Source: Gammaproteobacteria bacterium (GTDB taxonomy: Bacteria > Pseudomonadota > Gammaproteobacteria > UBA6186 > Azoamicaceae). Taken from it: a DNA stretch of 64,000 bases. The notes beneath the pieces were generated by a model. It saw only the letters and a program-made list of their open reading frames with translations. It was not told the DNA's origin and made no database searches. Location of the stretch: assembly GCA_013288135.1 (NCBI GenBank), contig JABDCL010000001.1:186001-250000 (forward strand). Reading direction: 5' to 3'. This document shows positions 9,328-19,621 of the stretch, one piece after another. Position 1 is the first letter of the stretch, and each line of letters starts with the position of its first letter. The translations under genes were made by a program, and so were the position numbers.

Positions 9328-9885
9328 TTATTTTTTATTAACATTTTCATATAGATCTTCTAGAGAAACCGAAAAAATATGACTTAAATCCGCAATTAGA
9401 TTTTCTTGAGAATAAGAAGGTTTTGGCATCCAAAAATATTCTGTATAGTGATTTGCTTTGAGGTTTCCCATTACCCCTTTTATTTTTTCTTTACTAATTT
9501 CCAGCTCTTTAATTAGCTGTGATTCAAAAAAAACAGGACAAATGCGAACAAAACTCTGTGAACCTTCCGTTCTTTGTTCGCAATCACATTCATTGGATAA
9601 AATCATTCCAAGCTGAGGGTTTGATACAAAAGCTGAAAGAATTCCTTTTGAATCCTTTGCAAGCCAGGTTGGCGTAAGATTATCTAAAATGTCTCCTTGT
9701 AAAAAGCCACCCGAATGCTCTGGAGTTAGATAAAATTCTGAGGCTTTCTCTAATAAAGGTCTATCATCACCTTCTATGCCTCGTACTTCTTTTCCTCTAA
9801 AATGTCGAAAAATATCTTTAAAAAATTCAAAATTTTTAGGAATAACTATATTTTTACTCAGTAAAATTTCTTTTAGGTCTGCCAT
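9328..9885 (-). CDS. Uncharacterised protein, second gene of a possible toxin-antitoxin pair
   Basis: A 185-residue protein I cannot assign firmly. The middle (about residues 60-115) reads GFLQGDILDNLTPTW, then FVSNPQLGMILSNECDCEQ and FVRICPVFF. This GDI...LSNxCDxE...PVF arrangement recalls small beta-barrel domains of the PemK/MazF kind and proteins of defence loci that contain a 'vlSxxCD' strand, but I cannot confirm the family. The C-terminal third is helical. It starts inside the upstream gene (32-base overlap), so the two are made together. It is a candidate toxin by context. Confidence 0.55.
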   Translation of the reverse strand: MADLKEILLSKNIVIPKNFEFFKDIFRHFRGKEVRGIEGDDRPLLEKASEFYLTPEHSGGFLQGDILDNLTPTWLAKDSKGILSAFVSNPQLGMILSNECDCEQRTEGSQSFVRICPVFFESQLIKELEISKEKIKGVMGNLKANHYTEYFWMPKPSYSQENLIADLSHIFSVSLEDLYENVNKK

Positions 9886-10372
9886 GTTTTTTAGTTACCT
9901 TTTGAGCAGTTGAATGAAGTGTCTTTCTTGCGCTTGTTCTTATTTCTGATGGTGTAGATTGAACGCCATGTTTAAATAGACCCGTTGCTACCCCAAGAAT
10001 TGCATCCATTAATTCCGCAAATGGAGAAGTTTCAGGGCTTTCAGAAACAATTTTTTCAAGTGTACCAGTAATTTCTAGTTTTAGTTCTTCAATATGGAGT
10101 TTATGCCCGTCTGGAATTTTAGGTAATATCTGATTGACTATTAGCATTTTTTTAAATAAATCTTTGAAGGTTTCTTGGAAACGTGAATACTGATTGTAAT
10201 TGACAAGAACCGCTCGTTTTATACCTCCTATTGAAACAATTTGTGGACCTTGTTCCAATGAGGAGGAGAGAGAACTACTAGATATTTTTTGTAATTCTCT
10301 AGTTCCTATAATTTTGCTTTCTAAAGTAAGAAAAGGAAGCTTTTTTTCCGAGTCTGATTTGGAAATAGCCAT
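9854..10372 (-). CDS. Phd/YefM-like antitoxin with long C-terminal extension
   Basis: A 172-residue protein. Residues about 24-70 contain RELQKISSSSLSSSLEQGPQ, then IVSIGGIKRAVLVNYNQYSRFQE, which follows the Phd/YefM pattern (S-R-E-L...L...V..G..V.V...G...AVLVSY.DY). That domain usually binds operator DNA and a cognate toxin. The remaining 100 residues are helical and unusually long for a Phd antitoxin. A GGGGG ribosome site lies 5-6 bases before the ATG. An upstream antitoxin followed by an overlapping partner is the classical layout of a type II module. Confidence 0.6.
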   Translation of the reverse strand: MAISKSDSEKKLPFLTLESKIIGTRELQKISSSSLSSSLEQGPQIVSIGGIKRAVLVNYNQYSRFQETFKDLFKKMLIVNQILPKIPDGHKLHIEELKLEITGTLEKIVSESPETSPFAELMDAILGVATGLFKHGVQSTPSEIRTSARKTLHSTAQKVTKKHGRPKRNFTE

Positions 10373-10468
10373 TTTAACCCCCTGATTTTAAAAAATACCA
10401 TATATTTATGTAAAAGTATACATAATATATACATTTATTTCAAGCCATAAAAACTAGGGAATATACAC

Positions 10469-10936
10469 TCAAAGGGTGGGATCAAACACCATCGTAAAAA
10501 CCATTGCATCTTCTCGAATACCCGTAGTAGGCGAAGGTGGATAGTACTCTTTTCTTTCACCCGTATGTATAAATTGAAGTTTTTTGTATAATTCAATCGC
10601 TCGATAATTAGAGACACGAACTTCTAAATAGACACTGTTTACGTGCATTGCCTTGGCTGTTTGAATTAAATGTTGCATCATGCGATAACCATAACCTTGA
10701 TGCTGAACTCTGGGTTTGATACAAAGATTTAAAATATGCGCTTCTCCCGCGCCTGCTGAAAGTAAACCATAACCCAACACTTCGTTAGTTTCATCATCTG
10801 CAAATACCCAACAACTGTACCCCACTTTGACACAATCGCTAAAAATACTGGCAGTCCAAGGCGCCTCAGCAACCACCTCTTCAATCTCCATCACACCGGG
10901 AACATCTTCTACTAGCATAGGGCGTAAAACTATCAT
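10469..10936 (-). CDS. rimI: Ribosomal protein S18 alanine N-acetyltransferase
   Basis: A 155-residue GNAT protein. It opens with IVLRPMLVEDVPGVMEIEE, and the acetyl-CoA motif A is LCIKPRVQHQGYGYRMMQHLI (Q/RxxGxG/A). It ends with YLEVRVSNYRAIELYKKLQF and GERKEYYPP, both hallmarks of RimI, which acetylates the N-terminal Ala of ribosomal protein S18. It follows a HolD-like gene with a 4-base overlap, the same holD-rimI order known in enterobacteria. Confidence 0.92.
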   Translation of the reverse strand: MIVLRPMLVEDVPGVMEIEEVVAEAPWTASIFSDCVKVGYSCWVFADDETNEVLGYGLLSAGAGEAHILNLCIKPRVQHQGYGYRMMQHLIQTAKAMHVNSVYLEVRVSNYRAIELYKKLQFIHTGERKEYYPPSPTTGIREDAMVFTMVFDPTL

Positions 10937-11430
10937 AGGGTTTCTCTCAATAATTGTTGTTTAAGACATAATAAATCCTGATACGCTTTAGATTTATTTT
11001 TGGGATCGATTTGTAATTCACGAGGGTGATACGTCATTTGCACCCAAGCATTTGAAGAAGGTAAAGTATGAATATCTTTTCTCATCTTTTCCATAGACAT
11101 CTCAGAGTTTAAAAGTGTTTGAGCAAATGCTTCCCCCATAATTAATATAGTATAGGGTAACCAGTGTTTTATAAATTGACCTATAGCTAAAGAACAATTC
11201 TTTTCCAAAGGTTTTTTAGCCCAAGCGATGGTCAACTGCTCTTTACCCAATTTTAAAACGCTTAACATCCCAGTAAAAATTTTTTTTTCTTCACTGTTCT
11301 CTTCAAGTTTATAAGGTAATAAAACCAAACACGGTGCACACATCAAGGGTGGATGTAAAATTAAAGAAGCAGATTCTTGTCGTTGCATCCAAAGTGAAAC
11401 GCCCAAAGTATCCAACAAATGATAACGCAT
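10933..11430 (-). CDS. holD: DNA polymerase III psi subunit-like protein (HolD-like, uracil-glycosylase-type C-terminus)
   Basis: About 165 residues from ATG 11430. A TTG at 11463 would overlap pssA. The N-terminus MRYHLLDTLGVSLWMQRQ matches the beginning of psi proteins, which link the clamp loader chi subunit and gamma complex. The C-terminal QMTYHPRELQIDPKNKSKAY followed by QDLLCLKQ closely resembles the final motif of family 4 uracil-DNA glycosylases (HP..L...P..K...W.DL), and the centre is glycosylase-like in layout (ILIMGEAFAQ). The active-site motif is not visible, so a catalytic role is doubtful. Position directly upstream of rimI supports holD. Confidence 0.62.
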   Translation of the reverse strand: MRYHLLDTLGVSLWMQRQESASLILHPPLMCAPCLVLLPYKLEENSEEKKIFTGMLSVLKLGKEQLTIAWAKKPLEKNCSLAIGQFIKHWLPYTILIMGEAFAQTLLNSEMSMEKMRKDIHTLPSSNAWVQMTYHPRELQIDPKNKSKAYQDLLCLKQQLLRETL

Positions 11431-11438
11431 TTGATCGT

Positions 11439-12218
11439 TCAAGCAGCTGATGATCCTTTCCAATACCGATTTTTAATCCAAAGTCCTGGACCTGATAAAG
11501 CAAATAAAATGGACATCACAAATAAAATGACTGGAGGATCCCAGGCAATAACACTAAAAAGTAAAACAACGGCTAAAACAGCAACAAAAGGAACACTCCC
11601 TTTAAAATCAATTTCTTTAAAACTGTAATACCGTAAATTACTCACCATTAAGATACCCATCATCACTGTAATCAAAGCAACAATAACACTAATACGCTCT
11701 CCAGATATTTCTAGTTCAACGCCCATCCACACCATCCCAGCAACAACAGCTGCAGCAATCGGACAAGGTAACCCCACAAAATAACGTTTATCCGCACTAC
11801 CCAGTTGAGTATTAAATCGCGCCAAACGTAACGCTGTCGCAGCTGCATAAATAAATGCGGCTAACCAGCCTGGTTTACCTAAACTCGATAACCCCCAATT
11901 ATAACTTACCAAAGCTGGAGTTAAACCAAAACAAACCATGTCTGAGAGACTATCGTACTGAGCACCAAAAGCACTTTGAGTCCCTGTTAAACGAGCTACC
12001 CGTCCATCCAAGGTATCCATAATCATAGCGACGAAAATTGCAATGGCGGCATGCTCAAAATGTGCCTGCATACCCGCTACGATGGCATAAAACCCCGCAA
12101 ACAAAGCACCAGTAGTAAGTAAGTTGGGCAACAAATATATTCCACGGCGACGGGCCGACTCTATATTATTGATATTACTAATATTATTGAGATTTGGAGT
12201 ATTTTCAGGTTCAATCAT
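11439..12218 (-). CDS. pssA: CDP-diacylglycerol-serine O-phosphatidyltransferase
   Basis: A 259-residue integral membrane enzyme of the CDP-alcohol phosphatidyltransferase class. It makes phosphatidylserine, the precursor of phosphatidylethanolamine. The catalytic motif D-x2-D-G-x2-A-R-x8-G-x3-D-x3-D is seen as MDTLDGRVARLTGTQSAFGA then QYDSLSD (near residues 66-93). Several hydrophobic helices follow (IAAAVVAGMVWMG, VPFVAVLAVVLLFSVIAW). The N-terminus NLLTTGALFAGFYAI is typical. The gene lies between murA and holD-rimI on the same strand, 106 bases after murA. Confidence 0.92.
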   Translation of the reverse strand: MIEPENTPNLNNISNINNIESARRRGIYLLPNLLTTGALFAGFYAIVAGMQAHFEHAAIAIFVAMIMDTLDGRVARLTGTQSAFGAQYDSLSDMVCFGLTPALVSYNWGLSSLGKPGWLAAFIYAAATALRLARFNTQLGSADKRYFVGLPCPIAAAVVAGMVWMGVELEISGERISVIVALITVMMGILMVSNLRYYSFKEIDFKGSVPFVAVLAVVLLFSVIAWDPPVILFVMSILFALSGPGLWIKNRYWKGSSAA

Positions 12219-12285
12219 AATTTTATCCTAGTCTCTGGTAAACCCCTCAAGAGACCATCATTATACAATAGAATGTATTAAAATA

Positions 12286-12300
12286 TAGGGGCAGCCCCTT
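12286..12300 (-). terminator. Weak hairpin after murA
   Basis: On the minus strand AGGGG-CTG-CCCCT is followed by TATATTTTAAT, a short GC stem plus an A/T-rich tail 25-40 bases after the murA stop. The stem is only five pairs, so it is a tentative terminator that would separate murA from pssA. Confidence 0.35.
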
Positions 12301-12324
12301 GTGTCGTCCGCCCAAAAATCAAAC

Positions 12325-13885
<1,561 letters not shown>

Positions 13886-13889
<4 letters not shown>

Positions 13890-14503
13890 CGATTAGAACC
13901 TCCACGACTTTGATTATGTTGGCGAATTTTTTCAATCACCGCCGTTAGCCCTCCTCGACGAGCATCATTTGCAAACTGTGCCCGATAACCTTGCACAATG
14001 CTCACCCCTTCAATAATAATATCGTACACACGCCAGCCGTCACCCTCACGTAATAAACGATAGTCAAGATGAAGAGGACTTTTACCACTCTCTTTAATTA
14101 ACGATGAGACTTGCACTCGTTCGCCTGCGGATTTTCGCATCGGTAAAAATTCTATTTGTTGATCGGAATATCCCAAAAGTGAACTCGCATAAGTTCTAAC
14201 AACCAAAGTTTTAAACTCTTGTATAAAGGATTCTTGTAATGCTGCATCCGACTGCTGCCACACTGTTCGTCCAACAACCCATCGACCCATTTCGGCAAAA
14301 TCGACATGCGGGATAATCAGGTGATTCACAAGGCCATAAAGTTTGCTGGGATTTCTTTTTAACTCCGCACGATTAGCTTTAAGTTCTGATATTACTTGGC
14401 TCGTAACTTGATCTAACATCTGAACAGGATCTTCTGCCAAAACAACTCCAGACATTAGAAACAACCAAAATCCTACCAAAAAAGATGTTCTTAAAGATCG
14501 CAT
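13886..14503 (-). CDS. mlaC: Periplasmic phospholipid-binding protein of the Mla pathway
   Basis: A 205-residue MlaC (Ttg2D) protein. It shuttles phospholipids between the outer-membrane MlaA complex and the inner-membrane MlaFEDB transporter. It has a signal peptide (about residues 1-23, ending VVLAE). Family blocks are IIPHVDFAEMGRWVVGRTVW, SSLLGYSDQQIEFLP and WRVYDIIIEGVSIVQGYRAQ. It follows mlaD by 37 bases and overlaps mlaB. Confidence 0.95.
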
Positions 14504-14540
14504 AAACTTTACTCCTGTTAGATGAGGGCAACCAACATTT

Positions 14541-15074
14541 TCAATTTCCCTTCTCCCGTTTTACGGGAGAAGGTGGCGCGGCAGCGCCGGATGAGGGGGG
14601 TTCTTTCGACGCTTGCCCCGCAAGAAATTGAGAAACTAAGTTTTCTAAAACTATAGCAGAATCTGTATTCTCTGCAGGAATCACATCCCCCTCTTTAAGA
14701 AAAGCATGCTGATCGAACCCAGGTGTTAAACTAATATAATTGTCCCCTAATAAACCCGCTGTTTGAATGCTGGCCCGAGTATCTAAAGGGAGATAGGTAA
14801 CCTTAGGATTAATAGTTAAGGTCACTGTCGCATTAAATGATTGGGGTTCTAATTCAATATGAGACACTCGTCCTATGACAACACCTGCTAAAGTAACTCT
14901 GCCACGGATCTTAAGTCCCCCAATATTCGCAAAATCTGCTTTAATTTTATAACCAGGCTCTTCTCTTAAAAAATGACTCAGACCGCTTACTTGAAGCGAA
15001 AGCATTAACAAAGATAAAATACCCGCAATTAGAAATAAACCTACCGTGATTTCCACTGTTCGCATTTTAATCAT
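14541..15074 (-). CDS. mlaD: MCE-domain substrate-binding subunit of the Mla transporter
   Basis: A 177-residue protein with one N-terminal membrane helix (about 9-30) and an MCE domain (about 38-117; IKADFANIGGLKIRGRVTLA then GVVIGRV). MlaD hexamers form the periplasmic lipid channel on top of MlaE. It starts directly after the mlaE stop. The last 20 or so residues (SSGAAAPPSPVKREKGN) are encoded by a REP-like palindrome (14550-14572), so the tail looks acquired rather than conserved. Confidence 0.94.
   Translation of the reverse strand: MIKMRTVEITVGLFLIAGILSLLMLSLQVSGLSHFLREEPGYKIKADFANIGGLKIRGRVTLAGVVIGRVSHIELEPQSFNATVTLTINPKVTYLPLDTRASIQTAGLLGDNYISLTPGFDQHAFLKEGDVIPAENTDSAIVLENLVSQFLAGQASKEPPSSGAAAPPSPVKREKGN
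14550..14572. repeat. REP-like palindrome inside the 3' end of mlaD
   Basis: Arms CTTCTCCCGT and ACGGGAGAAG with a TTT loop form a perfect 10-bp stem, followed at once by GGCGC/GCGCC and then GGATGAGGGGGG. This is the layout of a repetitive extragenic palindrome. It has been captured into the mlaD reading frame and encodes its tail. Confidence 0.6.
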
Positions 15075-15860
15075 TTAAGTATCCCCAAACATCACTGCTG
15101 TCAGGAAAAAATCTAAACCTAATGTAGCTAATGAAGAATAAACAACCGTACGAGTCGTCGCACGTCCTATTCCTTCCGCTGTTGGTTCACATTCTATCCC
15201 TTGATAAACTGCTATCCAGGTAACCACTGTACCAAAAACAATGCTTTTAATAATGCCATTGACCACATCAGTATCAAAATCCACCGCAGCTTGCATATTG
15301 GCCCAAAAAGCACCTGAATCAACTCCCAACCATTCTACCCCAACCATATAACCGCCTAAAATTGCAACAGCGGTAAAAATAAGTGATAACACCGGCATGG
15401 CAATTTGTCCCGCCCAAAACCGAGGCGCAATCACTCGTTTCAGAGGATCAACCCCCATCATCTCCATTGAAGATAATTGCTCTGATGATTTCATTAAACC
15501 AATTTCAGCAGTCAAGGCAGATCCTGCACGTCCAGCAAAAAGTAAAGCACCCACCACCGGTCCTAATTCTCTAACCAAACTTAAAGCAATAAGTTGACCT
15601 AAGGCTTGTTCTGCCCCAAATTTAACCAATGTCGTATAACCTTGCAAAGCCAAGACCATGCCAATAAATAATCCAGACAAGGTAATAATCAATAAAGACA
15701 AAACACCCACAAAATAAAGTTGTTTAATTAAACGTTCTGTCCCATGAATAAAGTCTGGACGTCCAACAAGAGAATTAAATAAAAATAAAGAAGTATGCCC
15801 CGCATCTTGCACAAAGGCTAAACCTGATCGACCTAAAGCTTGAATGCGCCGCACAATCAT
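15075..15860 (-). CDS. mlaE: Permease subunit of the Mla phospholipid ABC transporter
   Basis: A 261-residue MlaE (YrbE) permease with about five or six membrane helices. Family signature regions are [40 protein letters not shown] and [20 protein letters not shown] followed by [14 protein letters not shown]. It acts in the inner membrane with MlaF, MlaD and MlaB. It overlaps mlaF by 4 bases and abuts mlaD. Confidence 0.96.
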   Translation of the reverse strand: MIVRRIQALGRSGLAFVQDAGHTSLFLFNSLVGRPDFIHGTERLIKQLYFVGVLSLLIITLSGLFIGMVLALQGYTTLVKFGAEQALGQLIALSLVRELGPVVGALLFAGRAGSALTAEIGLMKSSEQLSSMEMMGVDPLKRVIAPRFWAGQIAMPVLSLIFTAVAILGGYMVGVEWLGVDSGAFWANMQAAVDFDTDVVNGIIKSIVFGTVVTWIAVYQGIECEPTAEGIGRATTRTVVYSSLATLGLDFFLTAVMFGDT

Positions 15861-16681
15861 ACATTTTCTCCCACTCTTTCTCCCAATAAATCACGCGCAT
15901 AATCTTGAGCAGGATAATGAAAAGGAACTGGACCATCGGGTAACCCTTGAATAAATTGCTTAACCCAACCCGTTGCACTTTCCATCAAAGTTTTAGGCGT
16001 TCCTTGACCGATAACACGACCGTCTGCGATGACATAAACATAATCAGCAATCGTCAATGTTTCCTGTACATCATGAGATACAATAATGGTGGTCATACCA
16101 AGAGAATCATTCAACAATCGAATCAGTTTAACAAGTACCCCCATGGTAATTGGATCTTGACCTGCAAAAGGCTCATCAAACATAATCAGTAAAGGATCAA
16201 GTGCAAGCGCTCTTGCCAAAGCAACTCGCCTGGCCATTCCTCCCGATAACTGAGAAGGCATCAATTCTCGAGCGCCTCTCAAACCTACTGCTTGGAGTTT
16301 CATTAAAACCAAATCGTAAATCATGGATTCTGGCAACTGAGTGTGTTCCCTAAGAGGGAAAGCAACGTTTTCAAATACAGTGAGATCTGTAAACAAAGCA
16401 CCACTTTGAAATAACATACCTATCCAACGACGAACTTTATATAACTGAACACGCGACAAAGTAGGTATATTCTCACCTTCAACTTTTATAATGCCTGAAT
16501 CCGGTAACAACTGCCCACCAATTAAACGTAACAAGGTCGTCTTACCTGAGCCGCTGGGCCCCATCACTGCGGTTACTTTACCTCTTTTAACATCAATATC
16601 GATACCATCAAAAATAACGCGGGTCCCACGACTAAAGTGTAAATCTCGAATTTCAACAATAGTATCTAAATTTTGTTTCAT
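15857..16681 (-). CDS. mlaF: ATPase subunit of the Mla phospholipid ABC transporter
   Basis: A 274-residue ABC ATPase. It has Walker [11 protein letters not shown] (about 41-50), the Q-loop [11 protein letters not shown], signature [16 protein letters not shown], Walker [14 protein letters not shown] and the switch His in IVSHD. It powers lipid movement through MlaE to maintain outer-membrane asymmetry. It is the first gene of the mlaFEDCB operon. The 189 bases upstream hold the operon promoter region. Confidence 0.96.
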   Translation of the reverse strand: MKQNLDTIVEIRDLHFSRGTRVIFDGIDIDVKRGKVTAVMGPSGSGKTTLLRLIGGQLLPDSGIIKVEGENIPTLSRVQLYKVRRWIGMLFQSGALFTDLTVFENVAFPLREHTQLPESMIYDLVLMKLQAVGLRGARELMPSQLSGGMARRVALARALALDPLLIMFDEPFAGQDPITMGVLVKLIRLLNDSLGMTTIIVSHDVQETLTIADYVYVIADGRVIGQGTPKTLMESATGWVKQFIQGLPDGPVPFHYPAQDYARDLLGERVGENV

Positions 16682-16752
16682 AACTAAAAATTCATAACTT
16701 TAGCCATAAACTATATAACTATGTATCTATATAACTACATAGCTACACTAAT

Positions 16753-16780
16753 TAATGGCCATCTTATAAGATGGCTATTA
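16753..16780. promoter_or_regulatory. Palindrome in the divergent mlaF / MFS promoter region
   Basis: GCCATCTTATAAGATGGC (16758-16775) is a perfect 18-bp palindrome. The pairing extends to 16753-16780 with one G/T mismatch. It sits between divergent genes and has no T-run, so an operator or protein-binding site is more likely than a terminator. The rest of 16682-16870 is A/T-rich with a TATAAT at 16856-16861 that is too close to the following ATG to be certain. Confidence 0.45.
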
Positions 16781-16870
16781 AATAGGCATCATTTTTAAGT
16801 GTACAAGATCTTGGTAGAATACTTGACTAGACTCCTATTTGTCCATCACATGCCGTATAATACTTAGCCT

Positions 16871-18127
16871 ATGACTTATGTCACAAACAAACGATCACTT
16901 TCTGCCCTACCTTGGATCATTTGGGGACTCGGCACTATTACATTCTTTGTTGAATATCTAATACGGGTATCCCCCACCTCTATGGTTCCCAGTTTAATGG
17001 AATCCTTTCATGCCTCCTCCACAGAAATCAGCACCTTAGCTGCTTATTTTTTATATGCCTATGTCGCTATGCAAATTCCAGTCGGAATCCTCGTTGATCG
17101 CTTTGGATCGCATCTTTGCCTTGCTCTATCAACCTTACTCTGTGCCGGCAGTATTTACTTATTTGCTTCCACTGAACATCTACACATTGCTCAACTAGCC
17201 CGGTTCTTATTTGGTTTGGGTGCTGCTTTTGCTTTAGTTGGAACTCTAAAACTAGCGGCAAATTGGTTCAAACCCCAACAATTCAGCATATTAGTCGGTA
17301 CAACCCAAGCTCTTGGTATGGTAGGTGGTGCCTTTGGCGCTGGAATCATGGGTAGGCTGGTCGAGGCACAAGGTTGGAAACAAAGTACACTTCTCTTCGC
17401 ACTAATACTTGCTGTTATCGCCTTACTTCTTGCACTCATTGTGCGTAATGGTCCTGAACAAAATGAAACGCCCCCCGTCAAAATTCTATCCAGTTTAAAA
17501 GTTGTCTTTAAAAGTTCACAAACCTGGTTAATTTCTATCTTCAGCGGACTGCTTTTTATGCCCACTGTGGTGTTCGCTGAATTGTGGGGAAGTTTTTACT
17601 TAATAACCACACACAATAATATCGGTCCCACTACCGCCAACGATGGCATCGGACTTATTTTTATGGGTTGGGCAATGGGTGGTCCATTGGCTGGATTATT
17701 AGCCAATCGCTTTGGAAGACAAAAAGTGATGATGTTCTCAGCATTGTCCGGGGTTCTTCTCATTCCATGCATATTATATTTATCCCAGTTACCCATTTTA
17801 ACTTTATTTATTTTATTATTTCTCTTTGGTTTTTTTAATTCTGGCATGGTGGTGGCCTACACTGCAGTCACTGAAATTAATCCTAAACAAATTGCAGGCG
17901 TTGCCTTAGGTTTTGCTAATGGTTTATCGGTGGTTGTCGGTGCTTTTTGCCAACAATGGGTGGGTGTTATCATTGATTTTCTCCGTGAAAAACGAGACCC
18001 TATTGGAACTTTAGATTACACAGCAGGCGAACTCAAAATTGCCATGACAATTATTTTCATTGGTGTTTTTATCGCTTGGATAATGAGTTTTTTCATTAAA
18101 GAAACTTTACATTTAAACAGAGAGTAA
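16871..18127 (+). CDS. MFS transporter
   Basis: A 418-residue major facilitator protein with twelve predicted membrane helices. The N-terminal half contains MVPSLMESFHASSTEISTLA, GILVDRFGSHLCLALS (MFS loop 2-3) and RFLFGLGAAFALVGTLKLAA. The second half has the repeated loop GLLANRFGRQKVMMF. The overall pattern matches Legionella/Coxiella nutrient MFS proteins (Pht-like and nitrate/hexuronate types). The substrate is not evident. It is followed 12 bases later by another MFS gene on the same strand, so the two probably form an operon. Confidence 0.85.
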   Translation: MTYVTNKRSLSALPWIIWGLGTITFFVEYLIRVSPTSMVPSLMESFHASSTEISTLAAYFLYAYVAMQIPVGILVDRFGSHLCLALSTLLCAGSIYLFASTEHLHIAQLARFLFGLGAAFALVGTLKLAANWFKPQQFSILVGTTQALGMVGGAFGAGIMGRLVEAQGWKQSTLLFALILAVIALLLALIVRNGPEQNETPPVKILSSLKVVFKSSQTWLISIFSGLLFMPTVVFAELWGSFYLITTHNNIGPTTANDGIGLIFMGWAMGGPLAGLLANRFGRQKVMMFSALSGVLLIPCILYLSQLPILTLFILLFLFGFFNSGMVVAYTAVTEINPKQIAGVALGFANGLSVVVGAFCQQWVGVIIDFLREKRDPIGTLDYTAGELKIAMTIIFIGVFIAWIMSFFIKETLHLNRE

Positions 18128-18139
18128 AGAGAGATTACC

Positions 18140-19471
18140 ATGCAACACTTAAAACTTATTTTAACAGCAACCTTAGGCACTGCTTTAGAATGGGCAGAGT
18201 ATACTTTTTTTGCCTATATGGCAGATCAACTGTCCACCAAATTTTTTTCCATTACCGATCCCTCCGCTGCTCGTTTAAAAACCTATGCTATTTTTGCAAC
18301 CGGTTATTTTATGCGTCCCTTAGGTGCTATTCTTTTTGGCACCTTGGGAGATAAAATAGGCAGAAAACCTGCTTTGGTGGGTGCTATGAGCTTAATGGCA
18401 TTTGCAACAACCGCGATTGGATTTCTCCCCACTTATGCTGACATTGGCATTTATGCTGCACTGCTTTTAATGAGCTGTCGCCTGCTACAAGGATTGGCTG
18501 TTGCAGGAGAATTCAACGGTGCTGCTGTTTTCATGCTAGAACACATAGAAACCCGCCCCTTCTGGATAGGCTGTTTTATCCCATTTGCTGCTACCTTAGG
18601 TATGGTTTTTGGCGGATTGACCGCAACCATCACCGCACTACCCAATATGCCCGATTGGGCTTGGCGTTTCCCATTTTGGTTTAGCGGCGTTGGTTTCTTG
18701 ATTGCACTTTACTTAAGACAAAGTTTAACAGAAACACCAGCGTTTAAAGCTTTTCTAAAAGCACAGACACAATTTTCTGCCTCTGGGCCGGGACTAGCCC
18801 CCACCCCTACAAAATCTACTCATACATTTCCCTTGTTTTCTGTTTTCAAAGAAAATAAAAAAGCATTATTCACAACGATGGCGATGGCCATGTTTGTGAC
18901 TGTGTATGTTTATATCGGTAATATTTATTATAAAACTTTAAGTATTCAAGTGGGTGGCTTGCCCCCCAATATTGCTTCGCAAATTATTACTTTCGGCCAA
19001 TTGCTGGCTGCATCACTCACTGTAGTATTTGGTTTTTTTGCCGATCGATTGGGTGGAAAAAGAATGTGTTTAACAGGATTACTCATTGCTATGGCATGCG
19101 GTCCTATTATTATGATCTTCGCACGAACAGGGGATATCACGTTCACCCTGATTGGACAAATCATTTATGCAGTAATCAATGCTTTGGTCTCAGCCACTTT
19201 CATGGCACTTATTATTAAACCTTTTCAAATCCAAAACCGCTATACCGGTAGCTCATTCGCATGGAGTATTTCAGCCGCACTGTTTGGCGGAACGGCTCTC
19301 ATGGTATCCGAATGGTTAACGAGTTATCTTGAATTCACACAAGGCCCAGGATTATACATGTCCTTAGTTGCATTGATCGCATTTGTGTCAATAAGGAAGG
19401 GGTCAAGTCTTTTTTCAGGACACCCTCATAAAGTCGAAGGGGTCAAATCTGGTTTCTGGACACCTTCATAA
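18140..19471 (+). CDS. MFS transporter, metabolite:H+ symporter (ProP-like)
   Basis: A 443-residue MHS-family transporter. ATLGTALEWAEYTFFAYMAD, TGYFMRPLGAILFGTLGDKI and GRKPALVGAMSLMAFAT match ProP/KgtP/ShiA type symporters, and LQGLAVAGEFNGAAVFMLE is the family motif near helix 4-5. The natural C-terminus is replaced: the last 25 or so residues (SSLFSGHPHKVEGVKSGFW...) are encoded by two copies of a dispersed repeat that also gives the stop codon. Substrate unknown; proline/betaine or dicarboxylate are typical for the family. Confidence 0.85.
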   Translation: MQHLKLILTATLGTALEWAEYTFFAYMADQLSTKFFSITDPSAARLKTYAIFATGYFMRPLGAILFGTLGDKIGRKPALVGAMSLMAFATTAIGFLPTYADIGIYAALLLMSCRLLQGLAVAGEFNGAAVFMLEHIETRPFWIGCFIPFAATLGMVFGGLTATITALPNMPDWAWRFPFWFSGVGFLIALYLRQSLTETPAFKAFLKAQTQFSASGPGLAPTPTKSTHTFPLFSVFKENKKALFTTMAMAMFVTVYVYIGNIYYKTLSIQVGGLPPNIASQIITFGQLLAASLTVVFGFFADRLGGKRMCLTGLLIAMACGPIIMIFARTGDITFTLIGQIIYAVINALVSATFMALIIKPFQIQNRYTGSSFAWSISAALFGGTALMVSEWLTSYLEFTQGPGLYMSLVALIAFVSIRKGSSLFSGHPHKVEGVKSGFWTPS

Positions 19472-19577
19472 ATATTTAGTAGCTTAAAAATACAATGAAA
19501 ATACACTCAAAAATAGTAGGTTTGTCTTGGCATCAAAAAAGATGGGGGCAAATCTGGATTTTGGACACCTTCATAAA
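19398..19577 (+). repeat. Three copies of a 34-35 bp repeat at the 3' end of the MFS gene
   Basis: The unit reads GGGGTCAAATCTGG, then TTTCTGGACACCTTCATAAA. Copies lie at 19398-19431, 19438-19472 and 19544-19577. The first two are translated as the tail of the MFS protein and the third is intergenic. The core GGGGTCAAATCT is related to the GGTGTCAAATCTTGACA repeats found elsewhere in the window. Confidence 0.7.
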
Positions 19578-19621
19578 ATACTTAGTAATACTTAATATCA
19601 AGATTTAATAAAGGATTCAAT

